From positions 1 through 64,000 of the forward strand of contig JAWPHD010005121.1 in the NCBI GenBank assembly GCA_037043455.1: DNA of 64,000 nucleotides, in the 5' to 3' direction. Under the pieces are notes generated by a model. It saw only the letters and a list, made by a program, of their open reading frames with translations, was not told where the DNA came from and did no database searches. How positions within the stretch are numbered: position 1 is the first letter of the stretch; every line of letters starts with the position of its first letter. Below are positions 32,811 to 44,596 of this stretch, in pieces. Origin of the DNA: Cyrtodaria siliqua (Eukaryota; Mollusca; Bivalvia; Adapedonta; Hiatellidae). The position numbers and the translations under genes are program-made.

Positions 32811-34086
32811 CCAAACACTTTCAGACTCTCTAACACACACACATACACTTTCAGACTCTCTAACACACATACTTGCAGACTCTCTAACACACACACTTTC
32901 AGACTCTCTAACACAAACACACTTTCAGAGTCTCTAACCAACAAACTTTTAGACTCTCTAACCCACAAACTTTCAGACTCTCTAACCCACACACTGTTAG
33001 ACTCGCTAACACACACTTTAAGACTCTAACCCACGCAATTTCAGACTCTCTAACCCACACAATTTCAGACTCTCTAACCCACATGCTTTCAGACTCTCTA
33101 ACCCACACAATTTCAGACTCTCTAACCCACACAATTTCAGACTCTCTAACCCACACAATTTCAGACTCTCTAACCCACACACTTTCATACTCTCTATCCC
33201 ACACACTTTCAGACTCTCTAACCCACACACACAATTTCAGACTCTCTAACCTACACACTTTCATACTCTCTATCCCACACACTTTCAGACTCTCTAACCC
33301 ACACACTTTCAGACTCTCTAACCCACACACTTTGACTCTCTAACCCACACACTTTCAAACTCTCTAACCCACACACTTTCAGACTCTCTAACCCACACAC
33401 GTTCATACTCTCTAACCCATACACTTTCATACTCTCTAACCCACACACTTTCAGACTCTCTAACTCACGCACTTTCAGAGTCTCTAATCCTCACACATTT
33501 AAACTCTCTAACCCACACACTTTCAGACCCACACACTTTCAGACTCTCTAACCCACACACTTTCAGACCCACACATTTTCAGACTCTCTAACCCACACAC
33601 TTTCAGACCCACACAGTTTTAGACTCTCTAACCCACACACTTTCAGACTATAACCCACACAATTTCAGACTCTCTAACCCACACAATTTCAGACTCTCTA
33701 ACCCACAAACTTTCAGACTCTCTAACCCACAGAATTTCAGACTCTCTAACCCACACAATTTCAGCCTCTCTAACCCACACAATTTCAGACTCTCTAACCC
33801 ACACACTTTCATACTCTCTATCCCACACACTTTCAGACTCTCTAACCCACACACACAATTTCAGACTCTCTAACCCACACACTTTCATACTCTCTATCCC
33901 ACACACTTTCAGACTCTCTAACCCACACACTTTCAGACTCTCTAACCCACACACTTTCAGACTCTCTAACCCACACACTTTCAAACTCTCTAACCCACAC
34001 ACTTTCAGACTCTCTAACCCACACACGTTCATACTCTCTAACCCACACACTTTCATACTCTCTAACCCACACACTTTCAGACTCTC
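32811..34086. repeat. 24-bp satellite array 2, left part (~52 units)
   Basis: Same unit as at 13280, with variants (acaatttcag, catactctctatccc, ctttcagacccacac) arranged in recurring blocks, so a higher-order pattern is present. It is continuous in origin with 37347-38190 and is interrupted by a mobile element carrying a TAA target duplication. Confidence 0.9.
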
Positions 34087-34089
34087 TAA

Positions 34090-34741
34090 GGGGGCACTCC
34101 TCAGTTTCGCATGAATGTTCATGGTGTAAATCAGAAAGAAATCAACTAAGCATCTTTTAGGTCCATGGATGGTCTTTATAATAATTATGAAGCACATGTT
34201 TGATGTTTTTTTCAGTTTTGATTACTTCTAAGTTTATTTTGGTGTATTGGAATATGCATTCTTTGGGTTTTTTGGAGGCTATAAATAGAAAAATGTGAAC
34301 CAATCAAAAACTTCCTAAAAGTAGTTAAAATGGCTGATTTTCACTGACGAGGAGATCAGCGTGGAATAACTTTTTAAAATGCCGGACTAGGTATGTAAAA
34401 TTTAGCATTTCCTGATATGCAAGAGCATTATGAGTGCAGACATGACCCTGATATGTGTAGGAAATTTTTTTATTTTTATTTATTGACATTTGAAATATTG
34501 CTAAAATTGCATTTTTAGCATGTTTTAAGGGGTGGGGTAATCTTAAAGAAATGGGACTAAAGTTGTACAGAAAATGCTTTTTGATACTTTTATTTGGTAT
34601 GGAAACATGGGTAATTTTATTGTCTTCTAAGAAATGTATGACACAATGATGATGTGATTTATTTTTGCTCAAGGATTCAGGCTAAGAGCTTGTCATGTGT
34701 TTGATGATTGAGAAATGTACATTAAACTGTTGAGTGCCCCC
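34090..34741 (+). mobile_element. Harbinger-like MITE copy, left
   Basis: Starts GGGGGCACTCCTCAG, ends CTGTTGAGTGCCCCC. TAA at the left, TTA at the right. It carries a minus-strand frame of 115 codons identical to that in the right copy. The identity reflects recent duplication, and no family was recognised. Confidence 0.7.
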
Positions 34742-35842
34742 TTAAGGGTCAAACCTTTTTTTACTAAAACAGTCAAATGAAGGATTTTTTGTCTGTATTT
34801 CAACATATTTTCAAAGTTTGTTACCATTCGGTTTGTTTGCGAAGAGAACTACTTCGGTTAGAATGTAATTTGTCGATAAGGCAAACCCGCATTGCTACGA
34901 AACCCAGATTATGAACACCTCGGTAAAATATGTATATTGTAATACTCCGCGATGCACCGTATCTTGAGATATCTCGATATATGTCTAATTTATCTTGAGA
35001 TACTCCATGTTGAGATATCACATTTTATCTTGAGATATCTCAATTTATATTGAGATATTTGTATTGAGATATCTCAATTAATCTCAATATATCTCAAGTT
35101 ATCTTGAGATAACTATCTTGAGATATCTTAAGTTGTTTTGAGATAATTATCTTGAGATATCTCAATGTGTCTTGAGTCATTGATATCACAAAATAAATAG
35201 AGATATATCTTACAATTTCTCAAGATGTATCGCAACTTATCGTGAGATATCTAACTTGCGATATCTCAAGATCCCATGTGTCTTGCGGTTGGTATATGCA
35301 ATTTTAGTAGGATTTTCTAAGTCTGAGGTGGGCTTTTTGCCATTTAAAAACTAACCATTGGTGTAATTCTTGGGTTTGCCATAACACTGTTTCAATATAT
35401 GTACAGTTTGCTAATGGTAACGTCCCATTTAAGTACTGGTTGCTATGGTATTTTGATGTCATAGTAAAATGACGTTAAACATAGAATAGCATGTGGGGTG
35501 ACGTCATGTCACATGACGTCATTATGTCGTGTCGCGTTAAAATAAAAAAAAATCGCATAAGATAGCGGCTTTATATAAATCGGGTTATAGGAGGCAACTT
35601 TTTAGAGAGGAAATGAATTCTGATTGCAAATTTCAGACCTTTTTCATGCTATGGAAAAAAACAGACCGAAAGAAAAAAGTTTGCGAAAAAGCTGTTAAAA
35701 AGGCTATTTCAGTGTTATCTTAAAAAGGTGCTGTTAGGCCAATTTTTGGACAATCGCAATAATACGTATGTCAAGACGTCCGGAATAAATTCGCGAAATG
35801 GAAAAAGGGGCGTTTCAATTTTTTTTGACGGACAACTTTCCC
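34742..35842. repeat. Interior of composite with clustered gagatatctc palindromes
   Basis: From about 34965 to 35280 short palindromes of the type ttgagatatctcaa repeat irregularly (atcttgagatatctcaat, cttgagatatctta and others), able to form many small hairpins. The rest contains acgtcatgtcacatgacgtc (another palindrome) and no gene. Confidence 0.65.
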
Positions 35843-36039
35843 TTAAAGCTGTACAGTCCCTATTTTAACAGGTTATAACTCATGAATATGAATGAGTCAC
35901 GTGTGAAGTAGTTTCAAATCGACAAACACCCCAAAAGTCGGTATATAAGGAGAAATCGATACGTAAAATTTCACATTTTTATTTAGCCTCCGTACAGTTA
36001 ACATCGATAAATATACAGCTCCAGAATATATGTGATAAA

Positions 36040-36125
36040 ATAATAATTGCCCGGAACGGGATTTGAACCACAGCCTTGCACTTGTAATATTTGAAAGATG
36101 TACGCTGAACCTCTAGACCACTGCT
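36040..36125 (-). tRNA. tRNA-like sequence, probably SINE head or relic
   Basis: The minus strand has tggtctagaggttcagc (A-box-like) and gtggttcaaatcccgttc (B-box-like) with plausible spacing. A clean cloverleaf was not obtained by hand, so this is more likely a pol III promoter relic than a working tRNA. Confidence 0.3.
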
Positions 36126-36413
36126 ATTTATTGGTATTTTGTAGCATTTTTAATACTAAATAGGCATTAAGTAATAACAAGAGCGCGCACACAAACTCAT
36201 CAACCGCTAAATAACAAGTCGAGATATGGTTGATTTGAAGTGAAGTATTAGTTGCATATTGATAAGATACAATATTACACCAGGCAATGTTAATTTACAC
36301 GTGCGACAATATGGACTGCATATTTATTGATCCATCATTTATTAATAGTTGCGTTCAAATATGTTGTTATTTTGCCTCATAATATATGGTAGTTAGTATA
36401 CTGTTTTTCTCAA

Positions 36414-36487
36414 GTAGCGTCATAGTACAGTGGATAGAGCACAGGACTTGGAATCAGAAGATCGTGTGTTCGAACCCCGAAAGAAGC
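36414..36487 (+). tRNA. tRNA-like sequence, probably SINE head or relic
   Basis: catagtacagtggatagagc (A box) and gtgtgttcgaaccccg (B box) are correctly spaced. The anticodon stem pairs poorly. It lies inside a TIR element. Confidence 0.35.
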
Positions 36488-36691
36488 TAACTTTTTTTTT
36501 GTAAAAAATTCTGTTACCTGTGTATAGGTACGATGTGCACTGGTCGATGTATATACAGTAAATGATTTCCTTCGCTATATTTGCTCGCTTAAATACCCGA
36601 TTTCGACATGAGCTGGTGAACATGAAGTTACAAATAAAGACACGCCTACAAAGAAGAAAAATCGATTGATATAGGGACTCTGTAGCTTTAA

Positions 36692-37343
36692 GGGGGCACT
36701 CCTCAGTTTCGCATGAATGTCCATGGTGTAAATCAGAAAGAAATCAACTAAGCATCTTTTAGGTCCATGGATGGTCTTTATAATAATTATGAAGCACATG
36801 TTTGATGTTTTTTTCAGTTTTGATTACTTCTAAGTTTATTTTGGTGTATTGGAATATGCATTCTTTGGTTTTTTTGGAGGCTATAAATAGAAAAATGTGA
36901 ACCAATCAAAAACTTCCTAAAAGTAGTTAAAATGGCTGATTTTCACTGACGAGGAGATCAGCGTGGAATAACTTTTTAAAATGCCGGACTAGGTATGTAA
37001 AATTTAGCATTTCCTGATATGCAAGAGCATTATGAGTGCAGACATGACCCTGATATGTGTAGGAAATTTTTTTATTTTTATTTATTGACATTTGAAATAT
37101 TGCTAAAATTGCATTTTTAGCATGTTTTAAGGGGTGGGGTAATCTTAAAGAAATGGGACTAAAGTTGTACAGAAAATGCTTTTTGATACTTTTATTTGGT
37201 ATGGAAACATGGGTAATTTTATTGTCTTCTAAGAAATGTATGACACAATGATGATGTGATTTATTTTTGCTCAAGGATTCAGGCTAAGAGCTTGTCATGT
37301 GTTTGATGATTGAGAAATGTACATTAAACTGTGGAGTGCCCCC
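36692..37343 (+). mobile_element. Harbinger-like MITE copy, right
   Basis: Starts GGGGGCACTCCTCAG, ends CTGTGGAGTGCCCCC, with TAA at both sides. Almost identical to the left copy. Confidence 0.7.
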
Positions 37344-38190
37344 TAACTCACGCACTTTCAGACTCTCTAATCCACACACATTCAAACTCTCTAACCCACA
37401 CACTTTCAGACCCACACACTTTCAGACTCTCTAACCCACACACTTTCAGACCCACACACTTTCAGACTCTCTAACCCACACAATTTCAGACTCTCTAACC
37501 CACACACTTTCATACTCTCTATCCCACACACTTTCAGACTCTCTAACCCACACACACAATTTCAGACTCTCTAACCCACACACTTTCATACTCTCTATCC
37601 CACACACGTTCAGACTCTCTAACCCACACACTTTTAGACTCTATAACCCACACACTTTCAAACTCTCTAACCCACACACTTTCAGACTCTCTAACCCACA
37701 CAATTTCAGACTCTCTATCCCACACACTTTCAGACTCTCTAACCCACACACACAATTTCAGACTCTCTATCCCACACACTTTCAGACTCTCTAACCCACA
37801 GACTTTCAGACTCTCTAACCCACACACTTTCAGACTCTCTAACCCACACACTTTCAAACTCTCTAACCCACACACTTTCAGACTCTCTAACCCACACACG
37901 TTCATACTCTCTAACCCACACCATTTCATACTCTCTAACCCACACACTTTCAGACTCTCTAACTCACGCACTTTCAGACTCTCTAATCAACACACATTCA
38001 AACTCTCTAACCCACACACTTTCAGACCCACACACTTTCAGACTCTCTAACCCACACACTTTCAGACCCACACACTTTCAGACTCTCTAACCCACACACT
38101 TTCAGACCCACACACTTTCAGACTCTCTAACCCACACACTTTCAGACCCACACACTTTCAGACTCTCTAACTCACACACTTTCACAGTCA
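37344..38190. repeat. 24-bp satellite array 2, right part
   Basis: Continuation of 32811-34086 after the composite element. Ends with alternating cactttcagacccaca and cactttcagactctctaa units. The flank (acagtatttgtaagctacct) is shared with 13648, the end of array 1. Confidence 0.9.
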
Positions 38191-38308
38191 CAGTATTTGT
38201 AAGCTACCTCTATTCCATTTATGCATCTGCGAATTTGTTAAAATGTCTCGTCACTCACTGGTTGATCACAGTGAAACCAAACAGGTACTTATAGGCATTA
38301 TCAGATGA

Positions 38309-38543
38309 GCTGGTTGCTTGTTTGTATGGCATTTTACGACGTTTTCAACACATGTATGGTTATATATGACGGTCGATTTTTTGTGGTGGAGGCAGACTTT
38401 TCCTGGGTAGAACCAGTACTGTACACCTCCCGCCATCCGTATGAATCGACACTACCTCACTTAAAGTCGAGCTCCCAGTGGGATTCGAACCCACAGCGGT
38501 AAGAGGCGAAGGTTTACAACACAACGACGTTAACCATTCATAT
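38309..38543 (-). mobile_element. tRNA-derived SINE, second copy
   Basis: Minus strand carries gtgggttcgaatcccactgg (intact B box) and the same body as 13764-14010. The A-box end is shortened (gttaacgtcg). The flanking atcagat...aatcagataag remains as a weak target repeat. Confidence 0.78.
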
Positions 38544-38578
38544 AATCAGATAAGAGCATTAGAACTTTTTTTAAATAT

Positions 38579-39504
38579 ACTGAAAGGTAAAAGAAACGCA
38601 TAATCAAAAAACTGCCTATACTACACTATTTTATTGTATACTTTCATATTGTCCCATTTAGTTTGCATTGAGCTAAGCGTGCAATATTCTACGATATTGC
38701 ACGGGACATTTTGCTCGTGCTTGCTAAGAGCCGCGAAATAGAAATAAGGAACTACTTTCAAATAAAAATAACGGAATCCTTCCTATAGTGTCAACAAAAA
38801 AATACGTGTTTTTTTTCAACCTTTTATGGCAAAAATTGATAAAATAACTGAAATGGTCACTCACCCACTGTTTTTAACGTTATCGAATGGTAAACAAACT
38901 TTAGAAAATGGCTTGTTGTTTTTAATGACGTCATCCGACGTCGACGTCGTTTTCGCGCAAAATAATCATCCACACAAAATGAAACTGAATAGCAAGATAG
39001 GAATTCCATCAAAAGCTATAAAAATATCACAAATACAATGAAAAGTAATAGTCATACAATTAACATTGATCGAAAACAATATGAAAGTATACAATAAAAA
39101 GCTTGTCGTCCTTTGCCAAAACAACTCGTTCCAAGTAATATTTAGCCATACAAATTCAATAACCTATAATACACACCTAATTCCACGTAATATTCCAGAT
39201 ATATTTTAACATAAAAAGGGCTACAGCTAATTACAGAAAGGACATCTCCGTCATGTAGTAGACCTTTTAATAAAAGCTTGCAACGTTTAAAGCCTAAGTT
39301 TGCTCACCTGCTTGAGCCAAATGCGCATTCTGTCGATAATGAAACTTTAAAGGGGTACCCACTGGTGTGTTCAGTGCTGTTTAAACCTTCTTTCGAAAAG
39401 CACAGGCCTAATGTCGCCCTGTACCATTCGATTAGCAGTAGCATATTAAACATACAATATATAGCGTAAATGCCCATTATGCGTTTCTTTTTTTTTATTT
39501 TCAC
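38579..39504 (-). mobile_element. TIR element, larger relative of 15543-15985
   Basis: Left actgaaaggtaaaagaaacg and right gcgtttctttttttttattt are inverted. The minus strand encodes the same L-L-I-E-W-Y-R-A-T-L-G-L and G-Y-P-F-K-V-S-L-S-T-E-C-A-F-G segment ending at a GTGAGC donor (39308-39440). No known transposase was recognised. Confidence 0.6.
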
Positions 39505-39578
39505 GATATACGGTCAACTAGATTGTGTGAATTGTACTTTCTCTACAATGTGTACACAATAGTCTTCTCTTGTGTAAT

Positions 39579-39756
39579 TAACATGTCGCCAGTTGTCAAT
39601 CATTTATCCATTTCAACCAATCAAACCAGAACGATACCTCCGACAAACAACATTAGTTGTATAAAGCATGTGCAACTATGTTATATAAATTATTGTCAAT
39701 ATACTCCGACATCAACAATAGGGCGGAGATATCTAAGTACTGGCGACATGTCAATT
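39579..39756. mobile_element. Small TIR element (acatgtcgccagt ends)
   Basis: Left ttaacatgtcgccagttg, right tactggcgacatgtcaa, about 175 bp. No target duplication resolved. Confidence 0.5.
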
Positions 39757-39779
39757 TCCTTTATAAGCATAATTTCCCT

Positions 39780-40075
39780 CGTCATATGACTGCAGAACAC
39801 TAATATGCTGGTCATGTGACTGTAAAACACACTATAGTTTACCCATAATTTCTCTTGTCATATGATTTAAGAACACTTATGCTTGTCATATGACTATAGA
39901 ACACCCCCATACCAATAACTTCCCTTGTCATATGACTACAGAACACTAATATGACTGAAGGACATGCAATACACATAATTTCTCTTGTCACATGACTGTT
40001 CAATGCATAATTTCTCTTGTCATATGACTGTTCAACACATATAAACATAATTTCCTTTGTTATAATTACTTTAAA
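39780..40075. repeat. Decayed gtcatatgactg minisatellite
   Basis: About five degenerate units of the 4050/21180 repeat (cttgtcatatgactgcagaa). Confidence 0.7.
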
Positions 40076-40129
40076 ACACTGATTAGCATAATTTCCCTTG
40101 TCATATCATTTTAGTACTCTAATACACGT

Positions 40130-40795
40130 GTTCCTGTACATGTGTATTAGTATTATTTCCTAATTAGTGTACTTTTCTTTGTTATATGTGTAAGTTTCTT
40201 GTTAGATGACTTACACTAGGTAGTGTACATTCCTTTGTTATATGACTTACACTAGGTAGTGTACATTCCTTTATTATATGACTTACACCAGTCAGTGTAA
40301 TTTCCTTTGTGTAATTTTCTTTGTTCCATAACTAACACCAGTTGGTGTTATTGTCTTTGTTATACAACTTACACTAGCTAGTGTAATCTCCTTTGCTATA
40401 TGACTTACACTAGCTAGTGTAATTTTTTTTTGTTAAATGACTTACAATAGCAAGTGTAAGTTTCTTTGTTACATGACTTTCACTAGGTAGTGTAAGTTTC
40501 TTTGTTTTAAGTGTAATCGCTTTTGTTATATGACTTACACTATTTAGTGTAAGTTTCTTTGTTTTATGACTTACACTAGTTAGTGTAATCACTTTTGTTA
40601 TATGACTTACACTATTTAGTGTAATATCCTTTGTTATATGACATACACTAGTTAGTGTAAATTCCTTTGTTATATGACTTACACTAGTTAGTGTAAATTT
40701 CTTTGTTATATGACTTCCAACAGTAAGTATAAAATGTCCTTTGCTATATGACTTACAATAGTTAGTGTAATTTCTTTGGTTAAATTACTAGAACA
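40130..40795. repeat. Minisatellite of palindromic ttacactagttagtgtaa units
   Basis: About 17 units of ~38 bp (cctttgttatatgact+tacactagttagtgtaa), each with a near-perfect palindrome. The minus-strand frame here is a by-product. Confidence 0.85.
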
Positions 40796-41401
40796 CTAGT
40801 TACTTAGTACTATGATTCAACTGATGTTTGGCAGATCACAATCAGTCTCTAGATTATAAAAGACAAACCACAGGTTCAATTATAAGGTAACATTTGATGA
40901 TTACATTTGACATTTAACCTAAAATATGTAATGTTTGTATTTGTATACACAGAGAATATTATGTCAGTGCGTTTTAATAGCAAGTTTATTAGGCGAGGCT
41001 CAGGAAACAAGGGATGTCGATGTTTTGTATCCATTTATCTTTGCATCCATATATATATCTTTCGATTATCCATATTTCTGCTTAGTTTATTCAACAGAAT
41101 ATTACACATGATGTGGACTCCGCCATATTGTTTTTTTCCACGACGCGTATGATGTCAGCTAACGTTATGTACAATATACACTGAGGTATTCCGCCTGCTT
41201 AAAAAAATCTCCCACAAATCAATACTGATTTTATATCATTTCTATAATAAGGTGAAGATGGCATTCGGGTGTATACTTTCCAGAATAAATGAAAAAACTT
41301 CCTATTTTTGTTAATCTTGTTTTGCAATCATGCGTTCCTGATTCTAGGCTATATCTAGCAGAGGTAAAGCATAACTTACAGCATGCTGCTTGCATAGTCA
41401 T

Positions 41402-41672
41402 GTAGAGAACAAATTAGAAGCAATGCTCGTGAAACATGCGGTTTGATCGAGTACAAATAAGAAGCAATGCACATGCAACATGCAGTCTGATTGAGTACAA
41501 ATAAGAAGCAATGCACGTGCAACATACGGTTTGATAAAGGACAAATTAGAAGCAATGCTCATACAACATGCAGTTTGATGGAGTACAAATAAGAAGCAAT
41601 GCACGTGCAACATGCAGTTTGATAGAGTACAAATAAGAAGCAATGTACGTGCAACATGCAGGTGATGGTACA
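41402..41672. repeat. ~45-bp minisatellite (gaagcaatgcacgtgcaaca)
   Basis: Six units of gaagcaatgcacgtgcaaca+tgcagtttgatagagtacaaata. The 96-codon minus-strand frame arises because the unit is a multiple of three. Confidence 0.85.
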
Positions 41673-42240
41673 AGGGAAAAGCATGCATAACAAGAAGCTG
41701 ATATTTATGTATTTATTGGCAAGAACAGCTTACATGCAGACATAAGACAGAATATTTAAATAAATTTCTTACAAGTTTGACCTCGAGTAAGATCAAGTGG
41801 TCAAAATATTAAGTTTTAGAAGTTGTTCAATTTAGAATTATCTATAAATTTAACAGAAAGTTTTCCAAAAAAGGATTTGTGAAGAACTTTAGTTTATAAT
41901 ACTGCAACTATGTCTGTTGCCTGTCCGCAAGCAGATCTTGTAAATGGGACACATTACACAAATCGAGAGGTCAATGGGAAACTACTGTATCTTGTTCTAT
42001 TGTTTTATACAATTACAATAGCATCGCGTCATCTCGAAATACGTTGCTGCAAACAAATTTATGCAAACTGTATCGTTGAAACATTCAATCTATTGTCGTA
42101 TGTGAGCCCAAGGGTTTTCAGCTTTTTTATCAAGATTTAACTTAGAAGACTGCAATGCAACAACTTCTTCCAAACCATGCTATAATTAATAATGATTATA
42201 TTAAATGTGGTTTGCAGAAAAACCACATCTATTGGGCCAA
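41673..42240. other. No gene seen
   Basis: AT-rich. A 76-codon plus-strand frame at 41910-42140 has no recognised motif and no splice or promoter support. Confidence 0.4.
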
Positions 42241-42244
42241 CAAC

Positions 42245-42718
42245 TTCTCCACTGAGATATGTGACACAGTCGCATAAAATTGATGGTTCAATTTCAAAAG
42301 TAAGCAACAAAATACAATAATGAAAGTGTGCTGAGATATGTGACAATGACACAGTCGCATAAAATTCTTTGTTCAATTTCAAAAGTAAGCAACGAAATAC
42401 AATAATGGAAGTGTGCCGACTGAGATATGTGACAATGACACAGTCCCATAAAATTCTTTGTTCAATTTCAAAAGTAAGCAACAAAATGCAATAATGAAAG
42501 TGTGCTGAGATATGTGACAATGACACAGTCACATAAAATTCTTTGTTCAATTTCAAAAGTAAGCAACAAAATACAATAATGGAAGTGTGCCGACTGAGAT
42601 ATGTGACAATGACACAGTCGCATAAAATTCTTTGTTCAATTTCAAAAGTAAGCAACAAAATGCAATAATGAAAGTACGCTGACTGAGATATGTGACAATG
42701 ACACAGTTGCATAAAAAT
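42245..42718. repeat. ~84-bp minisatellite (gagatatgtgacaatgacac)
   Basis: Five to six units with gagatatgtgacaatgacac, gttcaatttcaaaagtaagc and caaaatacaataatgaaagt. The unit length alternates by a few bases. The 194-codon minus frame is a repeat by-product. Confidence 0.85.
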
Positions 42719-42837
42719 CAAGTATCATACGGAGTTTAAACCAGCTTGTATATAATTGAATAAAGGTAATAAAACTAGAGTTTATATATATATAAATACA
42801 TGAATGGTGTACTGGTGCAATATAACCAACACTTATT

Positions 42838-42925
42838 AACTCTTAGCCTGCTTAGCACGCTAAGGGCGACTACAACAGCCTTTGCAGCCAGTGTAAACCC
42901 AGATCAGCCTGCGAGTAACTATGTA
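42838..42925. mobile_element. Fragment of ttaaccctta-type MITE
   Basis: ttagcctgcttagcacgcta and aacccagatcagcctgcgag match the family at 56885 and 60496. Confidence 0.5.
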
Positions 42926-43225
42926 TTTCCAATTGTAACTGTTATAATCACAAATTCTCTATTTAAATGGATACTGGAAATAGCAATGTATCAAAAACAC
43001 TGCACCCTGAACTAGAATACAGGTGAGGGAAATAATGTCATGGTTGAACAAATAAATTGCCTTAAAGGGACACATAACAATCTTGATTTGTGTATAACTT
43101 GCGGTTCAGTTTTGCATTATTTTCGAATTATTATTAATAATTATTCACTGTTCAAGGCAAATTGTTCTTGCAAAGTACTGTACTAACTGTTGATTATATT
43201 GCACCAGTAATATATTTATATACCA

Positions 43226-43462
43226 GGGCCCAGTTGTTCAAAGACCGGTTAGCTTAATCCTTTTTCAGTGTAAATTTTCAAAGTACATTCTCATAAAAAT
43301 ATATTTTGTACTACTAAAAGTTTTTAATTTGTATTTCTTCATAACAAAATGCTTTCACATCCTCATTTCTGGCAGTAATATTCATTCATAGGAAATTCAC
43401 AGAGATTTGAAATTTTGACTTAACGCTTGGTTAAGTTAACCGATCTTTGAACAACTGGGCCC
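43226..43462. mobile_element. MITE with gggcccagttgttcaaag TIRs
   Basis: Left gggcccagttgttcaaagac+cggtta, right taaccgatctttgaacaact+gggccc, 237 bp, no coding capacity. Confidence 0.8.
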
Positions 43463-44590
43463 AGTAAAATAAAAAAAGAAACTTGGAAGATGCATGAGTT
43501 TTATTTAAATATATGCGAACAGGTTTAAAAGTCAAAATGAGACTGGATTAATTAATTGAGGTGTCATAAATGATTATGCATCAACACGACCGTGTGCGCC
43601 TTTAAGTTTTGACCACATATATGAAGACTGTTTACATTAAAGTCAGAATATGCTTATTGTTAACCTTAACGGAGATGATAGAGACTTTGTGTCATGTATT
43701 TGTGTATAATACTGCAGTCAAATTTGCATTAAATCTCCCGATGTACCCAGCCGTTATTAGAAACAACTGATTAGAAATGTACACTTCGTTAAAAAGGCAC
43801 GCTGACTTTTTAACTCTTGTATTAACATAAACATTATCTGTGCTATAAATAAACCATTTGGATCTGCACACGTCCTGTGTTGTGCTTAGCGTCAGTGCAG
43901 TGTGTAGGGGATACAGCGTAATTAGTACACGAATATTTATTCCGCATAGTGTGTACAGTTTAATTTGATATCAGTTTATTTGTTAGCGTAATTCTCTAAA
44001 TTGTATCCCTTCCGAGTGCTTGGTCAACTGTTTCAGTTTATGTGTTAATAAGCATATTCTGCCTTTAAAAGGATGATGAGTGATCACTTTACCAAACAAT
44101 AAGTGAGTTCTATTCAATAACAATATTCAATAATATAAAGCCACCATTAGTATGTGTATAAACATATACTGAAAAAAAAAGGTTTAGCACGATCTTTTGC
44201 ATATCTAGCTTAAAGAAACTGAATGTTTATTTTATAATGTGAAGTATTTGATAACTAGGTGTTCTTGTTTTTCACTTATTATGTGTGATTCAAAGTAAGT
44301 ATCAGAGTTATCTCCTATTTATAGAAAACCACATTTTTCACATTAAAAATAAGAATATTAACAAGAACAGGGTTAAACTTTATTAATAACTATTCTGGGT
44401 TTCGAGTGACAAAAAACACAAAAACAATTGACATTAACCTTGTCATTATAATGAAATTACGAACCAAAGTTTTAAATTTTAAAATTATCTCCCTTTATAT
44501 TGAAATAGAACGAAATTATAATTTCTGTAAAGCATGTAAATTAAAACATGTCGCTACCTTTTTCGCAGATATCGTTTAAAAATAATGTCC
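43463..44590. other. No gene seen; AT-rich
   Basis: A motif tatgcttattgttaacctta+acgg at 43650 also closes the window at 63979, so a dispersed repeat end is likely. Nothing else is identifiable. Confidence 0.4.
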
Positions 44591-44596
44591 TGCATA

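Larger units (their letters stand above)
35843..36691. mobile_element. TIR element (ttaaagctgtacagtcccta ends)
   Basis: Left end ttaaagctgtacagtcccta, right end tagggactctgtagctttaa, TTAA at both borders, ~850 bp. It carries two tRNA-like segments, described separately. Nested inside the composite element. Confidence 0.6.
34090..37343. mobile_element. 3.25-kb composite element with 652-bp terminal direct repeats
   Basis: Two 652-bp copies (34090-34741 and 36692-37343) in the same orientation, differing at about four positions by eye, bracket 1950 bp. Each copy has GGGGGCACTC/GAGTGCCCCC inverted ends. The whole is inserted in the 24-bp satellite with TAA at both sides (34087-34089, 37344-37346). 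A GGGGG terminus with a 3-bp TAA duplication suggests a PIF/Harbinger-like MITE in composite arrangement. The ends are not TG...CA, so an LTR retrotransposon is unlikely. Confidence 0.75.

Noticed and set aside
32811..34086. CRISPR array or telomeric repeat
   Set aside because: Units abut with no unique spacers and the motif is not TTAGGG. The setting is eukaryotic.
34325..34672. 115-codon frame identical to one at 36927-37274, suggesting a conserved gene
   Set aside because: Both lie in the two 652-bp element copies that are almost identical throughout, so identity reflects recent duplication, not coding constraint.
36414..36487. Functional tRNA gene
   Set aside because: A and B boxes are good but no clean cloverleaf or anticodon stem formed by hand, and it lies inside a mobile element. 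Kept only as tRNA-like.
34090..37343. LTR retrotransposon (652-bp direct repeats)
   Set aside because: Ends are GGGGG/CCCCC with inverted repeats and a 3-bp TAA duplication. No TG...CA, primer site or gag-pol coding was seen.
41398..41688. 96-codon minus-strand frame with repeated C-M-L-H-V-H
   Set aside because: Product of a 45-bp minisatellite.
42137..42721. 194-codon minus-strand frame
   Set aside because: Product of an ~84-bp minisatellite; no motif or homology.
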